From the NCBI RefSeq assembly GCF_963665245.1, contig NZ_OY762269.1, positions 1,302,001-1,366,000 on the forward strand: a stretch of DNA of 64,000 nt. The letters run 5' to 3'. The translations under genes and the position numbers were made by a program. The DNA is from an uncultured Paludibaculum sp. Its GTDB lineage: Bacteria; Acidobacteriota; Terriglobia; Bryobacterales; Bryobacteraceae. The number at the start of each line of letters is the position of its first letter. The first letter of the stretch is position 1. Under the pieces are notes generated by a model that made no database searches, was not told the DNA's origin, and saw only the letters and a list, made by a program, of their open reading frames with translations. Below are positions 54,923-62,957 of the stretch, piece after piece.

Positions 54923-57298
54923 TTAATTGCCGGGGGCCGCGAGCTCGGCAACCAGCTTTCGCAGATCATCGAGGCGGCCTTTGATCACTGCGTTCGCAGG
55001 ATCCTCCTCAACCTGCAGAGCGGCCCGGCGTTCGGCCTCGCGGTAGTCATCCAGTGCTGCCGCGGTATTGCCTGCCTGCTGGTGAGAGTCGCCCCTGGCC
55101 TTCAGGAAGGTGACCAGCCCGTAGCCGAACTGTCTGTTCTGGGGATCCCGTTGATAGAGGCTTCTTAGCGTTTCGATTGCCGGACTCAGCACATCGACAG
55201 CTTCTTTCGGACGACCGAGGCTCATGAGGGTTGCCGATTGTCCTCGGATCAGGGTGGTGCGAATCCGCATGTTCGCTAGTGAGGAGTTTTCCGCGGCATC
55301 CATCCGGTCCAGCGCTTCCAGCGACCTTCGATACCACGGGAGGGCTTCCTCGGCCCGGCCGAAATCCTGCATGCATTGACCCAGCTTCATGCAGGCGATG
55401 CTCACACCGCGCCTGGCTCGCGTCAGGACCTCGGGAGGAATGTCTGTCCTTTTGGAGAGAGCCTCCACGGTGACCAGTTGGCTTTGGAACGCCCCTATGG
55501 CGCCATCCTTGTCGAGCACGATCCCTGTTCCAATGCCGGCGAGGTGGTCGCCCAGCGTCCCGCGCGCTCCGGACAACTCCACCAGGATGTCAGCGGCTGT
55601 TGGATCGCGGGTCTCCAGGACTTCCAGCAACCGGATGCAGCGCCGCATGTACTCGATGCCCTTGGGGGTATCGCCGGAATAAGCAGTCACCTCGCCCAGG
55701 CTGGAGTAGAGCAGGGCTCGTGACTTCTCCAAGGCCTTGGGGCCCGCGCCCTCGGGAATGCCGCCCAACAGCTCCAGGCCGCGGCGGTAGGTCGCGAGCG
55801 CCTTTTGGGTCTCCCCAATGTTGGTGGAATAGGGGTTGCCGTAGAGATTGCCGAGCCGGGAATACGCCTCTGCCAGTTCGCCTAGCAGTTCGGGATCGCC
55901 GGTCGCTTCCCTGGCCAGCTTCTCGTAGTTGGCGAGAGACTTCGTGATCAGAAGTTGCTGCGCGGTGGTGGAGCCCGGCATATCCTTCACGATGTCGAAG
56001 AGGTCAAAGAGACTGAGGCGGGCGAGTTCGCGAACCTGTTGGAAGCGCTTCTCGGCCCTAAGGCGCTCTCTTTCGGCGACATGTGCCTCCCAAAGAGTGC
56101 TGAGCAGCCCGGCAATGAGCAACAGGATCGCGGCTGCGCTCGCGAGCACTCCGGCCCGATGGCGCCTTACGAACTTTCCGACGCGGTAGGCCGCAGTTTG
56201 AGGCCGCGCGGTGACTGGGCGGCCTTCCAGGTAGGCCTGCACGTCGGCATCGAATTGTTCGACGCTCGCATACCGCTCCAGGGCGTCCTTCCTGAGCGCC
56301 TTGGCGACGATGAGATCCAGGTCGCCGCGCAACTCGTTCCGGAGCGCCGGCGACTGCGCTGCCTGGCTGGGCGGCGGGCACTCTTCATTCTGAATGGCCA
56401 GAAACCACTCGGCGACGGTGCGCTGCGTAGTCGCATACGGGCTGCGGCCACATAGCGATTCAAAGAGCACGACGCCCAGCGAGTACACGTCCGACTGCGC
56501 GTTGACCATCTTTCCCAGCGCCTGCTCCGGACTGGCATAGCGCGGGGTCATCATTACCGAAGTGGTGGAGGTCAATTCTCCGTCGGCGGGCTCGTCAATC
56601 AGCTTGGCAATACCGAAGTCGAGCAGCTTCACTCCGCCGTTGGTGGTCACCATGATGTTCGAGGGCTTCAGATCGCGGTGGATCACCATGTTGTGGTGGG
56701 CGTAACTGACCGCGGAAAACACGTGGCGGAATATCTCCAGCCGGGCGCGGACACCGAGGTTCCGACTGTTGCAGTACGCGTCCAGCGGCTGGCCCTCGAC
56801 AAACTCCATGATGAGATACGGCATCCCGTCGCCGGAGAGTCCGCCATCCAGCAGTCTGGCTATATTGGGATGCTCCAGACCTGCCAGAATCTGACGCTCC
56901 GCCAGGAATCGGCGCCGCAGGTGTTCGGAGTGGAAGCCATGCCGCAGCAGTTTCGCCGCTGCCTTCTTGTGGAACTGGTCGTCGGCACGATGCGCGAGGT
57001 AGACCGCCCCCATCCCGCCGGCGGCCAGGACGCGATCGATCCTCCAGACGCCCAACATCGCGCCAAGAATCGGATCGACTTCGGGTTGCAGGGGCGGATC
57101 AATCAGCGACGCCAGCCCGGCCGGGTTCTCGAACAGGGCGTCAGCCGCCGACGTGGCATCGACCATTCGGAGTACGGCCCGCAGCATGACGTCATCTCCG
57201 GCGCAAACCTGGCTCAGGAATGCAGTGCGCTGCTCGACGGGCAGGGCGCGCGCCTCGTGAAACAGCGCCTCGACGCGTTGCCACCGAGAATCGGTCAT
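54923..57298 (-). CDS. Membrane Ser/Thr protein kinase with TPR sensor tail
   Basis: 791 aa. Kinase domain at about 85-360: G-loop AAGGMGAVY (92-100), K116, HRD at 207-209 in VIHRDLKPSN, DFG at 227-229. All catalytic residues are present, so it should be active. One membrane segment (about 384-403) follows, then a TPR-rich region (about 440-780), outside the membrane. The N-terminal 75 residues are a short alpha-helical domain common in such kinases. It begins 5 bases after the ECF sigma stop, forming a two-gene operon, as seen widely in Acidobacteria and Planctomycetes. Targets are unknown; the divergent T6SS genes are candidates. Confidence 0.92.
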   Translation of the reverse strand: MTDSRWQRVEALFHEARALPVEQRTAFLSQVCAGDDVMLRAVLRMVDATSAADALFENPAGLASLIDPPLQPEVDPILGAMLGVWRIDRVLAAGGMGAVYLAHRADDQFHKKAAAKLLRHGFHSEHLRRRFLAERQILAGLEHPNIARLLDGGLSGDGMPYLIMEFVEGQPLDAYCNSRNLGVRARLEIFRHVFSAVSYAHHNMVIHRDLKPSNIMVTTNGGVKLLDFGIAKLIDEPADGELTSTTSVMMTPRYASPEQALGKMVNAQSDVYSLGVVLFESLCGRSPYATTQRTVAEWFLAIQNEECPPPSQAAQSPALRNELRGDLDLIVAKALRKDALERYASVEQFDADVQAYLEGRPVTARPQTAAYRVGKFVRRHRAGVLASAAAILLLIAGLLSTLWEAHVAERERLRAEKRFQQVRELARLSLFDLFDIVKDMPGSTTAQQLLITKSLANYEKLAREATGDPELLGELAEAYSRLGNLYGNPYSTNIGETQKALATYRRGLELLGGIPEGAGPKALEKSRALLYSSLGEVTAYSGDTPKGIEYMRRCIRLLEVLETRDPTAADILVELSGARGTLGDHLAGIGTGIVLDKDGAIGAFQSQLVTVEALSKRTDIPPEVLTRARRGVSIACMKLGQCMQDFGRAEEALPWYRRSLEALDRMDAAENSSLANMRIRTTLIRGQSATLMSLGRPKEAVDVLSPAIETLRSLYQRDPQNRQFGYGLVTFLKARGDSHQQAGNTAAALDDYREAERRAALQVEEDPANAVIKGRLDDLRKLVAELAAPGN

Positions 57299-57303
57299 AT
57301 TCT

Positions 57304-57891
57304 CTATAGCGGATCTTGGCGGGTGGATTCCATCTGGATCTGCAGCCAGCTTTTCGCGAAGGCCCAGTCCCGTTCCACTGTGGCTCGACCGACATTGAGC
57401 ACACCGGCGATCTCATGCTCGGTCAGCCCTGCGAAGAACTTCATTTCGACCACGCGTGCCTTGCGGGCGTCGAGGGCTTCCAGGCGGGCCAGCGCCTGGT
57501 CGATGGCCAGAATGTCCATGTCCGGATTCGTCGACGCGATGGCATCCTTGAGCTCCACTTGGATTGCGCCGCCGCCTCGCCGCTGAGCGTGCCGGGCCCG
57601 CGCGTGGTCGACCAGGATGTGGCGCATAACCGTCGCAGCCACCGCAAAGAAGTGGCCGCGGTCCCGAATGTCCATGGCGCTTTGCCCGATGAGACGGACG
57701 TAAAGCTCGTGAACCAGTGCCGTCGGCTGGAGTGTGTTCGCGTTTTGTTCCCGGGAAAGGGCACGGCGAGCCAGAACGCGCAGCTCATCGTAGACCTGCG
57801 ACATGAGCTTGTCGCGCGCACTCAGGTCGCCGTCGCTCCAGCGCCTGAGCAATTGAACCGTATCGTCAGGTGAAGACCCAGGAGGGGGCAT
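57304..57891 (-). CDS. ECF sigma factor, Sig-70_X6 type
   Basis: 195 aa from ATG 57891; a GTG nine codons upstream is possible. Region 2: TVQLLRRWSDGDLSARDKLM, LRVLARRAL, NTLQPTALVHELYVRL and HFFAVAATVMRHILVDHARA, followed by ARHAQRRGGG, the hallmark of the acidobacterial Sig-70_X6 group. Region 4: LEALDARKARVVEMKFFAGL and the HTH EHEIAGVLNVGRATVERDWA. No anti-sigma is adjacent. The kinase immediately downstream is the usual partner in this group, so phosphorylation may activate the sigma factor. 242 bases separate it from tssK1. Confidence 0.9.
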   Translation of the reverse strand: MPPPGSSPDDTVQLLRRWSDGDLSARDKLMSQVYDELRVLARRALSREQNANTLQPTALVHELYVRLIGQSAMDIRDRGHFFAVAATVMRHILVDHARARHAQRRGGGAIQVELKDAIASTNPDMDILAIDQALARLEALDARKARVVEMKFFAGLTEHEIAGVLNVGRATVERDWAFAKSWLQIQMESTRQDPL

Positions 57892-58133
57892 GATTTCCCA
57901 GGGGCCGAGGAACCCCACTAGGGTACGAGCATAACAGGGATACGACTCGCGGTGGGCGCGATGAGGGGGCGTCGCTTGTTTACGCGCTTACACCCATGAG
58001 AGGTCAACGCGATTGTTCGGATGGGTCGATGGGCTGCTTTGCCGGACGCCCGGGAACGGTTGGTCTCCGCTGCAAACGGTCCAAGGAAAGCTTGGCTCTT
58101 GAAGGTGTGGTCGCTGTGCTAACGTGTGATTCG

Positions 58134-59486
58134 ATGCGGATCCTCCAACCGGTACTGTGGTCCAAGGGGACCTTTCTGACACCGCAACACCTGCAGGCGC
58201 AGGACCGGTTCATCGAGAGTCTGTTGCATTTTCGCGCGGAGGCGCTGCACTACCGGCCGTGGGGTTTCTCCCGTTTGAAGCTGGACCACGAGGCTCTGAA
58301 CGGTGGAGCGGCGGGGCTGCGCGAGGCGTCCGGATTGTTCCCCGACGGATCGCCATTTGAGATCCCGGGCGCCGATTCCGCGCCGGCCGCCAAGCCTCTG
58401 GCCGAGTACTTCCGATCCGGTGTGGAGTCCCTCGATATCTTTCTGGCGATTCCGGAGTACCGCGAGAACACAGTGAATGTTTCGGTGCCCGGCCGCGGGC
58501 TCGACACCCGCTATCTGGCTGAGGTGGCCCTGTTTCGCGACGAGAACAACGGGCAGACCGAGCGGCCGGTGCAGGTTGCGAGGAAGAATCTCCGGATCCT
58601 TGTTGAAGGTGAGAACCGGCAGGGGCATTCCCTGCTGAAGTTGGCGCGCGTCCAGCGTACGCCCGCCGACACGCTTGAGTTCGATCCCCGGTTCGTTCCT
58701 CCATTACTGGATATCCGGGCCAGCGAGACAGTGGTGGGGGTGGCGCGGCGGCTGCTGGAAGTGCTCTCCGCCAAGAGTTCCATGCTGAGCGCCCTGCGCC
58801 GCCAGAAGAACCAGAGTCTGGCGGAGTTCACTGTTGGCGACATCGCCAACTTCTGGTTGCTCTATTCCGTCAACTCACATCTGCCGGGGCTGCGACACCT
58901 CTACGAAACGCGCGGCGGACATCCGGAAGAGCTGTTTGCCCTGATGCAGTCGCTGGCGTCCGTACTCACGACCTTTTCGCTGGAAGTGCAACCCAGGGAT
59001 TTGCCTGCGTATGATCACGAGGAGTTGGGAGTCCGGATGGCGGAGTTGGAGGCGGTGCTGTTGCATCTGCTTGAGACCGTGGTGCCCAGCAACTTCGTAT
59101 CGCTGCCGCTTCGTCTGGTCCGGCCCTCGATCTACGGAGCGACGCTGGGCGACGAGAAGTATCTGCAGAACACCAGGATGTACCTGGCTGTGGCCGCGGA
59201 CACCGAGGAAGCTGACCTAATAGTCAAGGGGCCACAGCTCATCAAGGTGTGTTCGGCGACCCACATCGAGCACCTGATACGGCAGGCTTTGCCGGGCGTG
59301 CCGCTGATGCATCAGGTGGCGCCGCCCAGTACCATCCCGGTGAAGCTCAACTCTCAGTATTTCAGCCTAAGCCAGTCCGGACTGGCCTGGGAGGCGATTG
59401 AACGCGCCCGCAACGTGGCGGTCTATGTGCCGGGCGACTTCCCGAACCCAAAGCTCGAACTGATTGTGCTGCTGCCTACTTCTTGA
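58134..59486 (+). CDS. tssK: Type VI secretion baseplate protein TssK, paralogue 1
   Basis: 450 aa from ATG 58134; the frame is open 46 codons upstream without family similarity. N-terminal shell motif is VLWSKGTFLTPQHLQAQDRF (canonical TssK: VVWSEGxxLxPQHFQQQDRY), followed by GLFPDG and VARKNLRILVEGE. The middle has the HPEELFALMQSLAS segment and the C-terminal domain VVPSNFVSLPL, YFSLSQSGLAWEAI and VAVYVPGDFPNPKLEL. TssK joins the T6SS baseplate to the membrane complex. Note Ser-Lys-Gly for the usual Ser-Glu-Gly. The last 11 bases overlap the convergent Pro-rich gene. A second TssK follows at 60848. Confidence 0.9.
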   Translation: MRILQPVLWSKGTFLTPQHLQAQDRFIESLLHFRAEALHYRPWGFSRLKLDHEALNGGAAGLREASGLFPDGSPFEIPGADSAPAAKPLAEYFRSGVESLDIFLAIPEYRENTVNVSVPGRGLDTRYLAEVALFRDENNGQTERPVQVARKNLRILVEGENRQGHSLLKLARVQRTPADTLEFDPRFVPPLLDIRASETVVGVARRLLEVLSAKSSMLSALRRQKNQSLAEFTVGDIANFWLLYSVNSHLPGLRHLYETRGGHPEELFALMQSLASVLTTFSLEVQPRDLPAYDHEELGVRMAELEAVLLHLLETVVPSNFVSLPLRLVRPSIYGATLGDEKYLQNTRMYLAVAADTEEADLIVKGPQLIKVCSATHIEHLIRQALPGVPLMHQVAPPSTIPVKLNSQYFSLSQSGLAWEAIERARNVAVYVPGDFPNPKLELIVLLPTS

Positions 59487-60774
59487 AAATCAGTACCACA
59501 ACCGTGATCAACAGCAGAATGAGCAGGAAACTGAGAACGGCAACCAGGATCCCCAATACATTGCCCTTCTTGGGCGGTGGCGGTAGCGGCACCGCACCGG
59601 GCATCGGTGGCGGATTGAACGGTGGAGCCGGAGCCATGTCGCCCGACTGTTGGAGATGAGGTCCCCGCAGTACGCGTGTGAACTCACTTGGGCCCGCCGG
59701 TTGAGCCGCCTGGGCCGACGGCGGGGCTGCTGGCCGGTCCGACCCGGAGAAAAGGCCGGTGGCGCCTCCCTGGAGGGGCGAATGAGCCGGAGGAGGGGGC
59801 GGATTTCCTTGATCGGGCGCACCGTTCGACTCTTTGCCGAACTGAATCGTGAACTGGCCCGGCCCACTGAACGGACGGCTGGCCGGACCGGAAGGCGGTG
59901 GGGCCACTACTCCGCGCTCAATGTCTTCGACCGGCAGCGGACTGGCGCCCAGGGGCGATCCAAACAGCTTGGTGAAATCGCCGTCGGTGGACCTAGGCGG
60001 AGGAGGAGGTGGTTGGAGCGGAGAGGGCGGCACCGGTGGATGGTAGGCTGGCGGTTGTGCCACGGGCGGCCGAGGTGTCTCATTCACCATCGGGCGGTAC
60101 TGCTGCGGCTGAGGCACCGCCGGCGGAGGCGGGGGCTGAGGCTGGAAGGGTGGCTGCGGCGCCGGAGACACCGGCTGCTCGACACTTCCTCCGAACATCT
60201 GGGTGAACTGCCCCGGGCCCTGCCCAGATGGCGGAGGCCCGGCTGGCTGCGGGGGCGCCGGTGGAGCGGTCGGGGTGCCCTCGAACAGCCGGGCAAACTC
60301 GGCAGCGACCGGATCCTGCGCGGGCTGGGGCGCCGGTGGCTGGGGCGGAGACACCATGAACATGCGAGTAAACTCGCCGGGTTCGGCCTTTGCGGGTGGC
60401 GTTGGCGCCGCGGCGGGTATTGGCGGTGGTTGGACGGGCGCTGGAGCGGGAGCCGGTGGTGCTTCGTCGGCCACGGGATTCTGCTTCCCGCTGATCCACT
60501 CCTGGAGGCTCGTAAACTTCTCGTCGAACGCGGTGACCACGTAGGGCGGTTCCGCACCCTCCTGAACCTCGACCACGATTCCCATCAGCGTCGACGGATC
60601 CGTCCTCATTTGATCGCGCAGATGGAGGAGCAGCGGTGACCGCCTGCTGTCGTCGCCCATGCCCCACAGGTGGAGCAGCACGTTTCGGCCCGTTTGGATC
60701 TCCCGGGCCTGAAACGACTTGGGTTCTCCGTTCCGGACCAGCTTCACCAACTCGTATCTGCTATAGAAGCTCAT
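59476..60774 (-). CDS. Tail-anchored Pro-rich protein with pseudokinase-like N-lobe and repeated FTxMF motifs
   Basis: 432 aa. Residues about 5-95 resemble the N-lobe of a Ser/Thr kinase (YELVKL, FQAREIQTGRNVLLHL, EPPYVVTAF, SLQEWI), but the glycine loop is lost (NGEPKS) and the catalytic Lys is His. Residues 96-400 are low-complexity, rich in Pro and Ala, and carry a spaced motif: GEFTRMF 133, AEFARLF 158, GQFTQMF 188, GDFTKLF 265, GQFTIQF 306, SEFTRVL 363. Residues about 405-429 form a membrane anchor, with only KK after it, so the protein faces the cytoplasm. It lies between two tssK genes on the opposite strand, with an 11-base overlap on tssK1 and 73 bases from tssK2. I do not recognise a named family. 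Function unknown; a T6SS-linked scaffold is inference. Confidence 0.7.
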   Translation of the reverse strand: MSFYSRYELVKLVRNGEPKSFQAREIQTGRNVLLHLWGMGDDSRRSPLLLHLRDQMRTDPSTLMGIVVEVQEGAEPPYVVTAFDEKFTSLQEWISGKQNPVADEAPPAPAPAPVQPPPIPAAAPTPPAKAEPGEFTRMFMVSPPQPPAPQPAQDPVAAEFARLFEGTPTAPPAPPQPAGPPPSGQGPGQFTQMFGGSVEQPVSPAPQPPFQPQPPPPPAVPQPQQYRPMVNETPRPPVAQPPAYHPPVPPSPLQPPPPPPRSTDGDFTKLFGSPLGASPLPVEDIERGVVAPPPSGPASRPFSGPGQFTIQFGKESNGAPDQGNPPPPPAHSPLQGGATGLFSGSDRPAAPPSAQAAQPAGPSEFTRVLRGPHLQQSGDMAPAPPFNPPPMPGAVPLPPPPKKGNVLGILVAVLSFLLILLLITVVVLIFKK

Positions 60775-60781
60775 GGTTCCC

Positions 60782-60826
60782 GCCGTCTCGATCGAGTACT
60801 ATTATAAGTCTCGCGGAGGAGACGGC
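60782..60826. promoter_or_regulatory. Inverted repeat around a TATTATAA box between Pro-rich gene and tssK2
   Basis: GCCGTCTC (60782-60789) and GAGACGGC (60819-60826) form a perfect 8-base inverted repeat in the 73-base divergent region, with TATTATAA between the arms. The box could be a -10 element on either strand, and the repeat could be an operator or a leader hairpin. Confidence 0.35.
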
Positions 60827-60847
60827 TCGCCAGAAAATGGAGTGCAT

Positions 60848-62197
60848 ATGAAGACGTTGAGCCGTGTGGTCTGGTCGGAGGGAATGCATCTCGGCCCGCA
60901 GCATTTCCAAGCCCAAAACCGCTATTTCGAGAACCTCGTCCACTTCACGGCGGCCAGTCTGGCCTACGAGCCTTGGGGGGTGGCGGCGCTCCAACTGGAC
61001 CGGGACGCCATCCGCAATGGACTTGTCAGCCTGATCCACGCCACCGGCCTCTTCCCGGACGGACTGGTCTTCGCAATGCCGGAGCCGGACGTCGCGCCCG
61101 CCGCCCGGTCCATCGTCGAGGTCTTTCCTCCGATGCGGGAATCGCTCGATGTCTTTCTCGCCATCTCTCCGTTTCAGGAGGTCAGCGCCAACTGCTCAGC
61201 CAGCGAAGAGGTTGAGCCCGGTCTGCGCTACGCCCCGCAGACGGTGGACATGGCGGACGAACTGACCGGCATGGATGCCAAACAACTTCGCCTGGCGCGC
61301 AAGAATCTCCGGCTTCTGGTGGAGTCCGAACTGCGTGGCGAACTGGCCATCCCCATTGCCCGTGTGCGCCGCGACGCCGCCGGCCAATACACCTACGATT
61401 CGACGTTTATTCCGCCTGTTTTGCGCATCCACGGCAGCGAACGTCTAGTGGTGTTGTTGAGAAGGCTGGTCGAGATCCTGGAGGAGAAGAGCCGGGCGGT
61501 GGCTAAGCCCAAGGACCTTTCCGCCGGTACGGCTTCCGGCTTTTCCGCTCAGGGCATCAGCAATGCCTGGTTTCTGCACTGTGTGAACGCGTCCCTTACC
61601 CCGCTGCGGCACCTGTGTTTCAGCAAGTCCGGACACCCGGAAGAGCTTTACGCTGAAATGGCCCGATTGGCCGGTTCGCTCTGCACGTTTGGCCTCGACT
61701 CGCATCCCGCCACGCTGCCCCTCTACAATCACGCCAAGCTGGGGGAGTGCTTCGATGCGCTCGACCACCACATCCGCACCCACCTGGAATTGGTGGTGCC
61801 CAGTAACTGCGTGAGCATCCCGTTGGCAAGGTCCGCCAACTATTTCTGGGATGGGGCGATTGCGGACTCGCGCACACTGGTGCATTCTCGTTGGATCTTT
61901 GCCATCCGGACGAAGATCGGTGAAGCGGAGCTGATCTCCGGCACGCCGAGGCTGGTTAAGGTATGTTCAAAGGAATTCGTGCCCAAGCTGGTTTCGCGGG
62001 CCTTGCCCGGAATGACCTTGAAACATATCCCCGTGCCGCCGCCCGCCATCACCCCCCGGGTGGACTACCAATACTTTAGTGTGGATAAAGCAGGGCCCTG
62101 CTGGGAACACATTGTCCAATCCCGTCAGGTGGGCGTTTACGTGCCCGGTGAATTGCCCGATCCTGAGATTGAGTTGCTGGTTGTACTGGAGTCATAA
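60848..62197 (+). CDS. tssK: Type VI secretion baseplate protein TssK, paralogue 2
   Basis: 449 aa; GGAG 5 bases upstream of ATG 60848. It has the canonical TssK opening VVWSEGMHLGPQHFQAQNRY, closer to the family consensus than paralogue 1. Shared landmarks are GLFPDG, LRLARKNLRLLVESE, GHPEELYAEMARLAGS, LELVVPSNCVSIPL and VGVYVPGELPDPEIEL. The two TssK proteins align end to end but differ at most positions. By family it links TssG of the baseplate with TssL/TssM of the membrane complex. tssL follows 30 bases downstream, so this copy heads the tssK-tssL-tssM operon. Confidence 0.93.
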   Translation: MKTLSRVVWSEGMHLGPQHFQAQNRYFENLVHFTAASLAYEPWGVAALQLDRDAIRNGLVSLIHATGLFPDGLVFAMPEPDVAPAARSIVEVFPPMRESLDVFLAISPFQEVSANCSASEEVEPGLRYAPQTVDMADELTGMDAKQLRLARKNLRLLVESELRGELAIPIARVRRDAAGQYTYDSTFIPPVLRIHGSERLVVLLRRLVEILEEKSRAVAKPKDLSAGTASGFSAQGISNAWFLHCVNASLTPLRHLCFSKSGHPEELYAEMARLAGSLCTFGLDSHPATLPLYNHAKLGECFDALDHHIRTHLELVVPSNCVSIPLARSANYFWDGAIADSRTLVHSRWIFAIRTKIGEAELISGTPRLVKVCSKEFVPKLVSRALPGMTLKHIPVPPPAITPRVDYQYFSVDKAGPCWEHIVQSRQVGVYVPGELPDPEIELLVVLES

Positions 62198-62227
62198 AGA
62201 AGGAGCCGGAGCCCCGTCAGAACCAAT

Positions 62228-62950
62228 ATGAGCCCAACGTCTACGGCAGTCCCCCCAGCGAATACCCCGCCACAGCGGCGCACCGAGAATCTCGCTTTGG
62301 TGTTCCAGGAGATGTTCACTGCGGTGGTGCGTCTCCGCTCGAACCGCCAGGCGGTGAACGACGCCGAGTCCTTCCGCAATCAGGTTCGTCAGGCCATCCG
62401 GCAAGCCGACCAGGAGGGTCGCAAGCTGGGCTACACCGAGGAGGATATCCGGCTGGGCACTTTCGCCGTGGTGGCATTCCTGGACGAATCAGTTCTCAAC
62501 CTGCAGAATCCCGTATTCGCTGACTGGGTACGCAAGCCGATGCAGGAGGAGTTGTTCGGACGGCACACTGCCGGTGAGATCTTCTTCGAACAATTGCAGC
62601 ACCTGTTGGGGCGGAGGGAAACCGCTGAACTGGCTGACCTTCTCGAGGTGTACCAGCTTTGCCTGCTCCTCGGCTTTGTGGGCCGCTACTCCATCAGCGG
62701 CCGGGGCGATCTCCGAGCGATCATCGACGCGGTGAATGACAAGATTCGGCGCATCCGCAAGCCTCGTGGAGAGATCTCGCCGGCGTGGCAGGTGCCGGAG
62801 CAGCGTTTCATTCAAGGGGGAATCGACCCCTGGGTGAAGCGGCTTCAGTGGGTGGCTCTCGGCTCTGGCATTCTGGTACTACTACTGTTCGTGATCTACA
62901 GGGTTATGTTGGGCTCGGGGCTGACTTCGCTCCAGGGTCTGGTGCGCTGA
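62228..62950 (+). CDS. tssL: Type VI secretion membrane-complex protein TssL (DotU/IcmH family)
   Basis: 240 aa, DotU length without a C-terminal OmpA/peptidoglycan domain. The cytoplasmic hook domain has IRLGTFAVVAFLDESVLN (the usual ALAALLDEAIL segment), ADWVRKPMQEELFG and LEVYQLCLLLGFVGRY. One membrane segment lies at about 207-226 with a short periplasmic tail. TssL binds TssM and TssK. It starts 30 bases after tssK2 and is followed by tssM after 7 bases. Confidence 0.93.
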   Translation: MSPTSTAVPPANTPPQRRTENLALVFQEMFTAVVRLRSNRQAVNDAESFRNQVRQAIRQADQEGRKLGYTEEDIRLGTFAVVAFLDESVLNLQNPVFADWVRKPMQEELFGRHTAGEIFFEQLQHLLGRRETAELADLLEVYQLCLLLGFVGRYSISGRGDLRAIIDAVNDKIRRIRKPRGEISPAWQVPEQRFIQGGIDPWVKRLQWVALGSGILVLLLFVIYRVMLGSGLTSLQGLVR

Positions 62951-62957
62951 GGCCATC

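Noticed and set aside
52807..54969. 720-codon minus-strand frame opposite the GDSL-DUF1080 gene
   Set aside because: Shadow of a well-supported gene with signal peptide and intact catalytic motifs; the antisense protein shows no domain.
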